Below are positions 36,797-45,383 of a stretch of DNA of 64,000 bases, in pieces (positions within the stretch are counted from its first letter, which is position 1; each line of letters begins with the position of its first letter). The stretch spans positions 1 to 64,000 of the forward strand of contig NZ_CANTZW010000004.1 in the NCBI RefSeq assembly GCF_947855115.1, given 5' to 3'. This stretch comes from an uncultured Parabacteroides sp. GTDB lineage: Bacteria > Bacteroidota > Bacteroidia > Bacteroidales > Tannerellaceae. The notes under the pieces were generated by a model. That model was not told the DNA's origin. It ran no database searches and saw only the letters and a list, made by a program, of their open reading frames with translations. A program made the translations under genes and the position numbers.

Positions 36797-38503
36797 TTAA
36801 TATCCCGGGTTTTGCTCCAGCAACGGATTCGCGCTCAAGTTCGAATAGTGGATCGGATAACGATTATACTTCGTATCATTCGTTGCTTTATGATCCCACC
36901 AGTCTTCCGTAACATAAGCGTTCCAACGGATCAGATCGGTACGGCGGCGGCCTTCGCGCAAGAACTCTTGCAGCCATTCTTTCAACATACGGTATTTATC
37001 CAGATTGGCAACCGTCACAGGGTCCGGATCATTGCCCCCTTCAAAGTTCCGTTTACGGATCGAATTGATAATATCGGCAGCACCTTGCTTATCTCCTAAG
37101 CGCATCTTACACTCGGCCAATGTATAATAGATCTCGGTAAGACGGACAAACGGACAATCAGGGTTAAATCTTTCTTTATATTCATCTTGATTCGGTAGCG
37201 GACTGAACTTAATCACACGGACACCGGAGTTTTCCTCAGCGTCAGCGATCGTAGAGGGAACATCTTTAGCGCTGGCATAAGTAAGACCGATCTGACTCAA
37301 GTGACCGATCTGATCTACTACATTTAGTACCTTCCCGGCATATTCACGAGCACCCAAGCATTTATAATCCGGGAAATCCGGATTTTGAAGCTCACCTACA
37401 ATAAACATTCCACGATACTTCCTTGCACCTTCATATACATATTCCTGCTTACGGATATCCTTATCATTGAAACTCTCATAAGGGTTACCAACGTTGAATT
37501 TATAAAGATTTCCTTCCGGATCACGGCTCGGATTCAAACATAAACCGTTGTTACCACCGGCATCCTGCAAACCTCCCAAGAAATCCTTGAAATTGTAAGG
37601 CAAAGTGAAAGCAGTCAGACCACCATCCGTCTCACCTTTCGCATTCTCGCTAGGAACAGTCCAAATAATCTCCGGGCAAGTCTCATTTCCCCAACCGAAG
37701 ATCTCCGTGAAATGATCCGCTAACGCATATTGCCCATATTTACCATCAATAATATCTTGACAGAGCTTAGCAGTCTCTTCATACATAGGTTCGCCGATAT
37801 AAGATTCCGCATTGAAGTACAAGCGTACTTTCAAAGCCGCGGCAACCGCTTGATGGATAATATTCGTCTCAGCTTCACCCAAAGTAGTCTTTACAGGCAG
37901 GTTCGGCATTGCCACGTTCAACAACGAATCAATGAAATTAAAAGTCTCCAAATCGGTAGAACGTCCTTTTACATCTTCTTTTGTCGAGGTATATAATGGC
38001 ATGCCACCAAACATATCCAAGCCATCCAAATAGAAAGAAGCAGCCAACACGTTCAACTGATTAATCATTGATGTCCGATCTTCCTCTGTCAGTCCCACAG
38101 CCTCAAAATCCACATCTGTCAAATCCTCTAAAGCGCTCCAAGCCTGAGCCACGCCCATGGTAGTTAAATCCCAGCCATCTTTTGTCGGGTTCATATCATC
38201 CGTATAATGATGATGGTGTAAATTTTGGTAAACCGCACCATCAAACCAGTCATTACCACGGGTCGGTACACACATTGCGTCCGTTCCTAATTCTTGAAGC
38301 CTGATACGGCTATCATTGTGAGCCACCCACCAACGCCAATGAGTAAACGGACGGTTGAAACGAGACCAGACAGCGTCAGAGTTTGTATAATAAGTTTCAG
38401 GAACGACTTGCGAGTAGAATGTCGGATCAACATCACAAGACGTACCGAGTAATAAACAGGAAACACCTGCCAATAACCAATTTGTTATCTTGTTATTTTT
38501 CAT
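36797..38503 (-). CDS. SusD/RagB-family outer-membrane lipoprotein
   Basis: A 568-residue surface lipoprotein that forms the lid over its SusC partner. The signal peptide ends LLLGTSC with the lipid cysteine at 23. The C-terminal SusD signature is visible: PFVRLTEIYYTLAECKMRLG and the LKEWLQEFLREGRRRTDLIRW block. A longer frame opens at 38575 inside the SusC gene, but only the ATG at 38503 gives a signal peptide. It follows SusC by 14 bases. Ligand specificity cannot be read from the sequence; no glycoside hydrolase or surface glycan-binding protein sits beside it. Confidence 0.93.
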   Translation of the reverse strand: MKNNKITNWLLAGVSCLLLGTSCDVDPTFYSQVVPETYYTNSDAVWSRFNRPFTHWRWWVAHNDSRIRLQELGTDAMCVPTRGNDWFDGAVYQNLHHHHYTDDMNPTKDGWDLTTMGVAQAWSALEDLTDVDFEAVGLTEEDRTSMINQLNVLAASFYLDGLDMFGGMPLYTSTKEDVKGRSTDLETFNFIDSLLNVAMPNLPVKTTLGEAETNIIHQAVAAALKVRLYFNAESYIGEPMYEETAKLCQDIIDGKYGQYALADHFTEIFGWGNETCPEIIWTVPSENAKGETDGGLTAFTLPYNFKDFLGGLQDAGGNNGLCLNPSRDPEGNLYKFNVGNPYESFNDKDIRKQEYVYEGARKYRGMFIVGELQNPDFPDYKCLGAREYAGKVLNVVDQIGHLSQIGLTYASAKDVPSTIADAEENSGVRVIKFSPLPNQDEYKERFNPDCPFVRLTEIYYTLAECKMRLGDKQGAADIINSIRKRNFEGGNDPDPVTVANLDKYRMLKEWLQEFLREGRRRTDLIRWNAYVTEDWWDHKATNDTKYNRYPIHYSNLSANPLLEQNPGY

Positions 38504-38517
38504 TTTGCATAGATTTT

Positions 38518-41500
38518 TTAGAATGATACCTGAATACCTAAAGTATATGTACGAACAATCGGGTCGCAATTCCATACTTTATCCACACCACCTTGCCAGC
38601 CGGTAACATCTACTTCCGGATTATATCCGCTATAACCCGTAATAGTCGCCACATTACCTACCGTTCCGTATACACGCAATCGATCTGCCCACTTCGTATA
38701 TTTACTCAGCGATAATGTATAACCCAATGTTATCGCATCGATCTTCAAGAAAGAGCCACCTTCCAAAAAGTAATCGCACAGTTGTTTCACACCGCGTATC
38801 TTGTTATATTTCTCATCGTTGACAGCCGGTTTCCACAGATTCCACTGACCAGCGCCACTCTGCCCTTGAATACCCAAATACATCGGATAGGTATTATACA
38901 CATCGAAACCAATCCAGCTACGCATATTAATTCCTAAGTCGAAATTCTTATATGTGAATGTATTGTTCCATCCAAGCATCACTTTCGGAAGATAATTACC
39001 GATATATTGCTTATCATTATCGGTTTTCTCTGCCGCAGGAATTACCTCTCCGTCTTTATTATAAAGTAAGAAATCACCTTCCTCATCAAAACCCGCGAAT
39101 TTCCAGATATAGAAAGCTCCGATCTCGGCATTGTCCTGTATACGGGAGGCATCGCCCGGCCAACCTGGTTCGTCAAAGGCATTACCATTCATGTAGGTAC
39201 CATCGCCCCACATAGACAATATCTTTCCGGAGTTATGACTCATGTTCAAGTTTGAAGTCCATGTGAAATCCTTCGAACGGATAACATCACCTCCAACCTC
39301 AAACTCCCAACCTTTACTTTCCATCTCGCCAATATTCTGCCATTGTTTTCCATTGGGATAAGGTGGTTGAGGAACGTTTACCTCATAGATCATACCATCG
39401 ATCTTACGACGATAATAATCGAACTTACCATACAACCGATTTCCAAAGAAGGTGTAATCCAAACCGATATTCCATTCTTTCTTCTCTTCCCATCCCAAAT
39501 AAGGGTTCACGTTGGAAGTAGGCCCATAGGTATAAGCCCAGTTTCCATTCGGCAACATCCAGTAAGCGTCGGAACTCAAGGTATTCGCCATATAAGAGGC
39601 GTCGAAATCATTGTTACCGGTTACACCATAACCGAAACGTACCTTCAAGTCATCAATCCATGATACATCTTTCAAGAAATTCTCGTTCGAGATGCGCCAT
39701 CCTCCAGACAACGCCCAGAAATTACCCCAACGATTATCGGCGGCGAACTTGGAAGATCCTTCATGACGCAAGGTAGCCGTCACCATATACTTATCATTAT
39801 AAGAATAATTAGCACGTGCATATAACGCAAACAAGCGTTCCGTTATATTTTTAGAGGAAGACATCGCAGCTTTACCATCCGTCAGGTAAGATCCCTTACC
39901 TATATCCCAATACTTCACGCCTTCCACTTGGAAATTATAGTTATCCGCATTGAATTTCTCACCGTTCTTCTCAAAGAATGAGTAACCTGCAACCGCATTC
40001 AAGCTATGGCCTCCCTTAAATTCCTTAACATAAGAGAAATAACCCTCAGATGTCAGGTGCTCGGTCTTTTCAAAGTGTAGTTGAGCCCAACCCGTACGGT
40101 TGTTTGTCACCTCATCTCTATGGTAACGAGAACGGAATTGATGTAATTCCCATTGACGGTTCTCATATCCTAAAGTCTGCGTATAACTCAACCCCTCAAT
40201 CGGCTTGATATTCAATTTCATGGTTACTTCCGGCTTAAACCATTTATCCAGACCCTCGTAGTCGGTCAGCATACGATCAGCAACAATATTATAATCCAGT
40301 GTCTCACCGGTCCATACATTATAGCCGCTATCACTATCCGGGTCAAAAGGTGAGCGAGTCGGATTATTATACAAGGCTTGTTTAAAGTTAGCCTTCTTAT
40401 CCTCATCCTTAGCGTCGGATGTACGGGAAGTCTGGCGATAATCCACGATAGGACGAATCTCCAACCAGCCATCGAACAATTTGAAATTGGCGTTCAAGCG
40501 ACCACCATAATCCCGGCGGTTATCCTTGATCGTGATACCCTCGTTAGTCTCATAGAAAAATGAAGTATATACTTGCGCATTCTCCGTACCTAACTCCAAA
40601 GAAAGGTGATGTTTCTGCGAGAAGTTGTCTTTTTGCAACAAAGCATCCCACCAATCGGCATCCTGTCCATAATCTGTAATATTTACGTCCGTACGTTGAC
40701 GATACTCATCAGCAGACATCATGTCCGGCTTACCATAATTCTGTTTCTTGGATAACTCGGTACTATAATTCAATTTCACTTTTCCATTCGTATTAGACCC
40801 ACTCTTCGTCGTAATCAAGATCACGCCCGAAGCTGCCCGTGTACCGTAAATAGCACCAGCGGAAGCATCTTTCAATACATCGATAGACTTAATATCATCT
40901 TGATTCAAGGCACGTATATCACCACCAGGGAAACCGTCAACAACGATCAACGGCTGTTTACCGGAGTTGATTGAGGTCAATCCACGTAACTGAATCGTAG
41001 TCTCTGCGTTAGCGCTTCCGTTATTCTGCAAAATCAAGCCACTGATCTTTCCTTGCAGAGAGGCGGTGATATCGGAACCACCTACACCCTTCATCATGTC
41101 GCCGGCGGACAATGAAGTGACGGAGCTGGTTACCTGTTTCTTTTCCATGGTACCGTATCCTACCACTACAACCTCATCCAACTTCTGTGAATCCTCCGCC
41201 AAAGAGACACTGATAACACTTTGATTGTTCACCGGGATCTCCTTGGTCACATAACCGATATAAGAGATCTCCAAGATAGCGTTTGCGGGCACATCTTGCA
41301 GTGTGACCGAACCGTTCATGTCCGTCACGTTACCAATGGTCGTACCTTTCACGACAACATTAGCACCAATCAGCTCACCCATCGCATCTGAAACCTTAAC
41401 CGTGATTGTCTTACCTTTCTGGGTAACGGATTCTACTTTCGGCCCATAGCTGGAAGTCAGTTCTACCGAGGCCTGCATATGCGCTGAGGCCATAAATAGC

Positions 41501-41580
41501 AATCCCGTGGTAAGTAACGCCGCACTTGGCTTAAACAAGCCAAATTGCATTTGCTTGTTCTTCTTACAACATTTCTCCAT
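38518..41580 (-). CDS. SusC/RagA-family TonB-dependent outer-membrane transporter
   Basis: A 1020-residue TonB-dependent transporter. After a signal peptide (about 1-37) comes a carboxypeptidase-regulatory-like domain (about 58-128, with GELIGANVVVKGTTIGNVTD), the SusC signature DEVVVVGYGTMEKKQVTSS (135-153), a plug domain and a 22-strand barrel ending in the aromatic YTLGIQVSF. With the SusD lid it imports a ligand bound at the surface, energised by TonB. It begins the four-gene locus SusC, SusD, DUF6057, beta-propeller lipoprotein. A promoter with both boxes is seen 130 bases upstream. No sigma/anti-sigma pair or hybrid sensor is next to it. Confidence 0.95.
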   Translation of the reverse strand: MEKCCKKNKQMQFGLFKPSAALLTTGLLFMASAHMQASVELTSSYGPKVESVTQKGKTITVKVSDAMGELIGANVVVKGTTIGNVTDMNGSVTLQDVPANAILEISYIGYVTKEIPVNNQSVISVSLAEDSQKLDEVVVVGYGTMEKKQVTSSVTSLSAGDMMKGVGGSDITASLQGKISGLILQNNGSANAETTIQLRGLTSINSGKQPLIVVDGFPGGDIRALNQDDIKSIDVLKDASAGAIYGTRAASGVILITTKSGSNTNGKVKLNYSTELSKKQNYGKPDMMSADEYRQRTDVNITDYGQDADWWDALLQKDNFSQKHHLSLELGTENAQVYTSFFYETNEGITIKDNRRDYGGRLNANFKLFDGWLEIRPIVDYRQTSRTSDAKDEDKKANFKQALYNNPTRSPFDPDSDSGYNVWTGETLDYNIVADRMLTDYEGLDKWFKPEVTMKLNIKPIEGLSYTQTLGYENRQWELHQFRSRYHRDEVTNNRTGWAQLHFEKTEHLTSEGYFSYVKEFKGGHSLNAVAGYSFFEKNGEKFNADNYNFQVEGVKYWDIGKGSYLTDGKAAMSSSKNITERLFALYARANYSYNDKYMVTATLRHEGSSKFAADNRWGNFWALSGGWRISNENFLKDVSWIDDLKVRFGYGVTGNNDFDASYMANTLSSDAYWMLPNGNWAYTYGPTSNVNPYLGWEEKKEWNIGLDYTFFGNRLYGKFDYYRRKIDGMIYEVNVPQPPYPNGKQWQNIGEMESKGWEFEVGGDVIRSKDFTWTSNLNMSHNSGKILSMWGDGTYMNGNAFDEPGWPGDASRIQDNAEIGAFYIWKFAGFDEEGDFLLYNKDGEVIPAAEKTDNDKQYIGNYLPKVMLGWNNTFTYKNFDLGINMRSWIGFDVYNTYPMYLGIQGQSGAGQWNLWKPAVNDEKYNKIRGVKQLCDYFLEGGSFLKIDAITLGYTLSLSKYTKWADRLRVYGTVGNVATITGYSGYNPEVDVTGWQGGVDKVWNCDPIVRTYTLGIQVSF

Positions 41581-41666
41581 CGTCTTTTTAAATGGTAATT
41601 AATTATTTAGAGATTAACAATTAAAACGTATATCAAACTTCATGATCACTCCCTAATGATCATTGT

Positions 41667-41693
41667 CTATAAAAACGACTAGTCTAAACGATC
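41667..41693 (-). repeat. Copy 1 of a 27/28-base divergent element
   Basis: Read on the minus strand this is GATCGTTTAGACTAGTCG followed by TTTTTATAG. It differs from copy 2 at 41867-41894 by three bases and one insertion. It falls just downstream of the predicted SusC transcription start, in the 5' leader, and TAGTCGTTT recurs in inverted orientation at 41702-41710. Confidence 0.65.
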
Positions 41694-41711
41694 AATTATT
41701 TTAGTCGTTTG

Positions 41712-41741
41712 CAAAGGTACATATTTCTTTAATTTATGCAA
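41712..41741 (-). promoter_or_regulatory. Promoter of the SusC/SusD/DUF6057 locus
   Basis: On the minus strand TTG (41741-41739), 19 bases, then TACCTTTG (41719-41712) fits the Bacteroidetes -33/-7 consensus well. It gives a start near 41705 and a leader of about 125 bases before SusC. Confidence 0.75.
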
Positions 41742-41866
41742 TCTTTAGGATATATTTTTTTATTTCTTATTCGCTTTTCTGTCAATTGTATAGCATATCC
41801 CCCACGATAAAAACGAATCTTCCGTGGAACACTTTTTAAACTCCACTGAAAACGCAAGATTTAGAC

Positions 41867-41894
41867 GATCGTTTAAACCAGCCGTTTTATATAG
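41867..41894 (+). repeat. Copy 2 of the 27/28-base divergent element
   Basis: GATCGTTTAAACCAGCCG followed by TTTTATATAG on the plus strand, pointing at the MBL-fold gene. The copy begins inside a palindrome-like stretch (TTTAGACGATCGTTTAAA, 41861-41876 and flanks) of the kind bound by dimeric repressors. Confidence 0.65.
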
Positions 41895-42033
41895 CAATAA
41901 TTTTTTCCTTACATCTGCCATTATATATAGATAACACATATTATTTATATCTTTTTTGTTAAAATAACAGATAGCCGAATTATTTCTAACCCATTTTCAT
42001 TTACTTTATAGGCAGAATCAATAACCACTCGAT

Positions 42034-42885
42034 ATGGACATACAAATTATAGATACCGGTTATTTTTACGCCGACGGAGGAGCCATGTTTGGCGCGATAC
42101 CTAAAACAGCCTGGAGCCGCCGCTATCCAAGCGACGAGGCCAATGGATGCGTACTGGCTATGCGCAGCCTGCTTATAAGAACGGACGATGAACGTATCAT
42201 ATTGATAGACAATGGATGCGGGAACAAACATCTGAAATCGTTGAGTTACTACCGTTTCTTTAAATTGATCGACCTTGGCGAGAAATTACGAGAGTTGAAT
42301 ATCCAGCCGGAAATGATCACGGACGTAATCCTTACCCATCTCCATTTCGATCATTGCGGTTATACGACACAGAAAGACGAATCCGACGGGAGCTTATTCC
42401 TTTCTTTCCCCAACGCTACACATTGGGTAAGCCGCAAGCAATGGGAGAATTTCCTTCATCCGAACGCCCTAGAGAAAGACTCCTATTTCATGGAAAACAT
42501 GCAAGCCGTAGTGAATGCGGGGTTATTAGAGTTGGTAGACACAGACACGTTACTCTGCCCGCAAATAGAGCTTCGTCTTTACGATGGACACACGCCGGGA
42601 CAGATCGCCCCTTATATCCATACTCCAGAGCGAACGTTCGTTTTCGCCGGCGATGTCATCCCCCTGGTAGCCAGTGTATCCCCGGAATGGATATCCGCTT
42701 ACGACACCTGTCCGCTCATTTCCTATGACGAGAAAATCCGTATGCTGGAAGAAGCTGTCCGGGAGGAACAAGCCATCATCTATTGCCACGATGCCTACAC
42801 CCTTTGCACGACCGTGAAAAAGGTAAATACGTATTATAAAAAACATGTACGTGTTTCTTTGAAAACATGTACGACTTTCCGATAA
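42034..42885 (+). CDS. Metallo-beta-lactamase-fold hydrolase
   Basis: A 283-residue enzyme of the MBL superfamily. The two-metal motif THLHFDHCG gives H102, H104, D106 and H107; a third histidine is in DGHTPGQ near residue 190 and the bridging aspartate in FAGDVIP near 210. The layout resembles AHL lactonases and related quorum-quenching or lactone-cleaving enzymes, but the superfamily is too broad to name a substrate. No signal peptide is seen, so it is cytoplasmic. The last 16 codons are embedded in a large inverted repeat that acts as a terminator, and the unusual C-terminus may be a by-product of it. Confidence 0.85.
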   Translation: MDIQIIDTGYFYADGGAMFGAIPKTAWSRRYPSDEANGCVLAMRSLLIRTDDERIILIDNGCGNKHLKSLSYYRFFKLIDLGEKLRELNIQPEMITDVILTHLHFDHCGYTTQKDESDGSLFLSFPNATHWVSRKQWENFLHPNALEKDSYFMENMQAVVNAGLLELVDTDTLLCPQIELRLYDGHTPGQIAPYIHTPERTFVFAGDVIPLVASVSPEWISAYDTCPLISYDEKIRMLEEAVREEQAIIYCHDAYTLCTTVKKVNTYYKKHVRVSLKTCTTFR

Positions 42886-42903
42886 AACACGTACATGTTT
42901 TTT
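42838..42903. terminator. Terminator-like 19-base inverted repeat overlapping the gene end
   Basis: Arms 42838-42856 and 42885-42903 are exact reverse complements (core ACATGTACGTGTTT), with a 28-base loop that holds a third partial copy (AAAACATGTACG). A- and T-runs flank both sides, so it can work in either direction. The left arm codes for the last residues of the MBL-fold protein. The palindrome TTTTCCATGGAAAA follows at 42901-42914. Confidence 0.75.
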
Positions 42904-42995
42904 TCCATGGAAAATTCACGGAAAAATACGGTATTCCGGAACGTGTGGCACGGGATATTTTGGGTATTATATATTAATGTATAGACAAATCTCAT

Positions 42996-43003
42996 TATCT
43001 TTG
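42996..43003 (+). promoter_or_regulatory. Promoter -7 box for the GH20 gene
   Basis: TATCTTTG, exact TAnnTTTG match. The start would be near 43010, which leaves the ATG at 43053 with a leader of about 43 bases and rules out the upstream in-frame ATG at 43008. Confidence 0.7.
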
Positions 43004-43052
43004 GACGATGATACCGAATCTATTATTGTTTCACATACTAAATTCTAAACAG

Positions 43053-45374
43053 ATGAACAAACTAAACAAACTGGCGCTAGTCCTGACGCTTTGCGCGGGA
43101 ATGTCCGCTTGCTCCGGTGGTAAGGCCGTAAAAGGAGATTACGGAATCGTTCCTTTGCCACGAGAGATTACATTGGCAAATGGAAATCCTTTCGTCTTAA
43201 CCCCGTCCACAAAGATCATTTATCCGGAAGGAAACGAGAAAATGGAGAAAAACGCCCGGTTCCTCTCCTCTTACATCCAGGAAATCACAGGATATGAGCT
43301 GGGGATCTCGACCGGCCAAGCCGGAAAAGGGATCAACCTCGTTATCGACCAAAGTATCCAGAACCCGGAAGGATACCAATTGACAGTCACGGACAAGGGA
43401 ATACGGATCGCAGGAAGCACGGATGCCGGCGTATTTTATGGAATCCAGACCTTGCGTAAATCGATCCCGGCTACCGCCCAAGGGCTGAACGTGGAGCTGC
43501 CGGCCGCGACGATCAAAGACTACCCCCGTTTCGCCTATAGAGGTATGATGCTGGATGTCAGCCGCCATTTCTTTCCGGTAGATTCGGTAAAGACCTATAT
43601 CGACATCCTGGCTTTGCACAACCAGAATACGTTTCATTGGCATCTCTCCGACGATCAAGGTTGGCGTATAGAGATAAAGAAATACCCGGAACTGACCCAG
43701 ATAGGTTCCAAACGCAAGGAGACCGTGATCGGTCGTAACTCCGGAAAATACGATGGGATCGAATACGGCGGTTTCTACACGCAAGACCAGATACGCGATG
43801 TCATCGAATACGCGGCACAACGCCATATCACGATCATTCCCGAAATCGATATGCCGGGCCATCAACTGGCGGCATTGGCAACCTACCCGGAACTGGGTTG
43901 TACGGGAGGCCCTTATGAGGTATGGGGCCAATGGGGCGTAGCCGACGACGTAATTTGCGCCGGCAACGAGAAGGCGATGCAGTTCCTGGAAGATGTATTG
44001 AGCGAGGTAATCGATCTTTTCCCCTCGAAATACATCCACGTGGGTGGAGACGAATGCCCGAAAATACGTTGGGAGAAATGCCCGAAATGCCAAGCCCGCA
44101 TCAAAGCGGAAGGAATCAAGGGAGATAGCAGGCACTCGGCCGAGGAATATCTGCAAAGCTACGTGATCTCGCGCATGGAGAAGTTCGTGGAAAGCAAAGG
44201 CCGCCACATCATCGGCTGGGACGAGATACTGGAAGGCGGGCTAGCCCCGAACGCCACGGTGATGAGTTGGCGAGGTATGGCCGGAGGACAGGAGGCCGCC
44301 CGGCAGAAGCATAACGTGGTGATGTCTCCGAACACCTACGTATATCTGGATTATTATCAATCCTCCGATACTGAGCTGGAGCCATTTGGCATCGGCGGTT
44401 ATTTGCCGCTGGAAAAGGTATATTCCTTCGAGCCGACAGATGGCATCGCTCCCGAAGACCAGAAATACGTGGTCGGCGCCCAGGCGAATTTATGGACGGA
44501 ATACATCCCGACATTCTCGCACGTGGAATATATGATTCTTCCCCGCATCGACGCGGTCGCCGATATCCAATGGAGCGATCCTTCCCAAAAGGATTACCAG
44601 ACCTTCTTGCCCCGGGTAGCCCGCATGACCGAGTTATACGACCGCCTAGGTTATAATTACGCAAGACATATCTTCGATATCAACGCTACCTTGACAACCA
44701 ATACGGAAAACGGCACACTCGACATCACCTTGGAAAAACTAGGAGAAGGTGATATCCATTATACGACAGACGGCAGCGAGCCTACGGCCGCCAGCCCGAG
44801 ATACGAAGGCCCCGTGCAAATCAAGGAAAACTGCGATTTCAAAGCTGTGGTTATCCGCCCGACCGGAAAGAGCCGCGTATTCTCCGAGGAAATCTTTTTC
44901 AACCTGGCGACAATGAAACCCATCACTCTAAAAGAAGAGCCGAGTAACGGATACGCATTCAAAGGCGCCCAAGTCTTGGTAAACGGATTACGCGGCGGCG
45001 ATAACTATAAAACGGGCCACTGGCTAGGTTTCCAAGGGAAAGACCTGGATGCCACGATCGACCTAAAGGAACCGGCCGAGATCCAGAAAGTCTCTTTCAA
45101 CACCAACGTGGTGAAAGGAGACTGGATCATGGGAGCTTCTGCCGTAACCGTAAAGGTGTCCGACGATGGAAAGGATTTCAAGGAGATCGCTTCCAAGGCA
45201 ATCCCGGAATTAACCCAGAACGATAAAGACGGCATTTACCCGCAAGAAATAACGTTCGCCCCGGTAAAAGCCCGTTATGTGGAAGTGATCATCAAAAGCA
45301 GTAAACTTCCTAAATGGCATGGCGGGGCAGGAAGCCCGGCTTTCTTGTTCGTGGATGAGATAGAAATCAAATAA
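43053..45374 (+). CDS. GH20 beta-N-acetylhexosaminidase, lipoprotein
   Basis: A 773-residue exported enzyme that removes terminal GlcNAc or GalNAc by substrate-assisted catalysis. The signal peptide ends CAGMSAC (lipid cysteine at 20). A GH20 N-terminal domain (about 30-150) precedes the catalytic barrel, with the Asp-Glu pair in YIHVGGDECPKI near residues 326-337. A chitobiase C-terminal domain (about 550-620, with IHYTTDGSEPTAASP) and an F5/8-type carbohydrate-binding domain (about 640-773) follow. The S9 peptidase gene starts 9 bases later, so the pair likely works on glycopeptides or mucin-type glycans. Confidence 0.95.
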   Translation: MNKLNKLALVLTLCAGMSACSGGKAVKGDYGIVPLPREITLANGNPFVLTPSTKIIYPEGNEKMEKNARFLSSYIQEITGYELGISTGQAGKGINLVIDQSIQNPEGYQLTVTDKGIRIAGSTDAGVFYGIQTLRKSIPATAQGLNVELPAATIKDYPRFAYRGMMLDVSRHFFPVDSVKTYIDILALHNQNTFHWHLSDDQGWRIEIKKYPELTQIGSKRKETVIGRNSGKYDGIEYGGFYTQDQIRDVIEYAAQRHITIIPEIDMPGHQLAALATYPELGCTGGPYEVWGQWGVADDVICAGNEKAMQFLEDVLSEVIDLFPSKYIHVGGDECPKIRWEKCPKCQARIKAEGIKGDSRHSAEEYLQSYVISRMEKFVESKGRHIIGWDEILEGGLAPNATVMSWRGMAGGQEAARQKHNVVMSPNTYVYLDYYQSSDTELEPFGIGGYLPLEKVYSFEPTDGIAPEDQKYVVGAQANLWTEYIPTFSHVEYMILPRIDAVADIQWSDPSQKDYQTFLPRVARMTELYDRLGYNYARHIFDINATLTTNTENGTLDITLEKLGEGDIHYTTDGSEPTAASPRYEGPVQIKENCDFKAVVIRPTGKSRVFSEEIFFNLATMKPITLKEEPSNGYAFKGAQVLVNGLRGGDNYKTGHWLGFQGKDLDATIDLKEPAEIQKVSFNTNVVKGDWIMGASAVTVKVSDDGKDFKEIASKAIPELTQNDKDGIYPQEITFAPVKARYVEVIIKSSKLPKWHGGAGSPAFLFVDEIEIK

Positions 45375-45383
45375 CAAGATATC

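Larger units (their letters stand above)
41581..42033. promoter_or_regulatory. Divergent control region between SusC and the MBL-fold gene
   Basis: A 453-base AT-rich gap. It holds the SusC promoter (41712-41741), two near-identical elements of about 28 bases in opposite orientation, and TGATCA twice within 41643-41661. No gene of usable length is present. No clear TAnnTTTG box was found for the rightward MBL-fold gene. Confidence 0.6.

Noticed and set aside
41581..42033. Search for an ECF sigma/anti-sigma pair, a hybrid two-component sensor or an AraC gene near the SusC genes
   Set aside because: No such coding region exists in this gap or in 47868-48530; regulators must be elsewhere.
42997..43052. 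Upstream start at 43008 for the GH20 gene
   Set aside because: It falls at the predicted transcription start, and the lipoprotein signal peptide begins only at 43053.
43197..44207. 336-codon open frame on the minus strand opposite the GH20 gene
   Set aside because: The plus-strand frame carries full GH20 motifs and a signal peptide; the minus frame has no recognisable domain.
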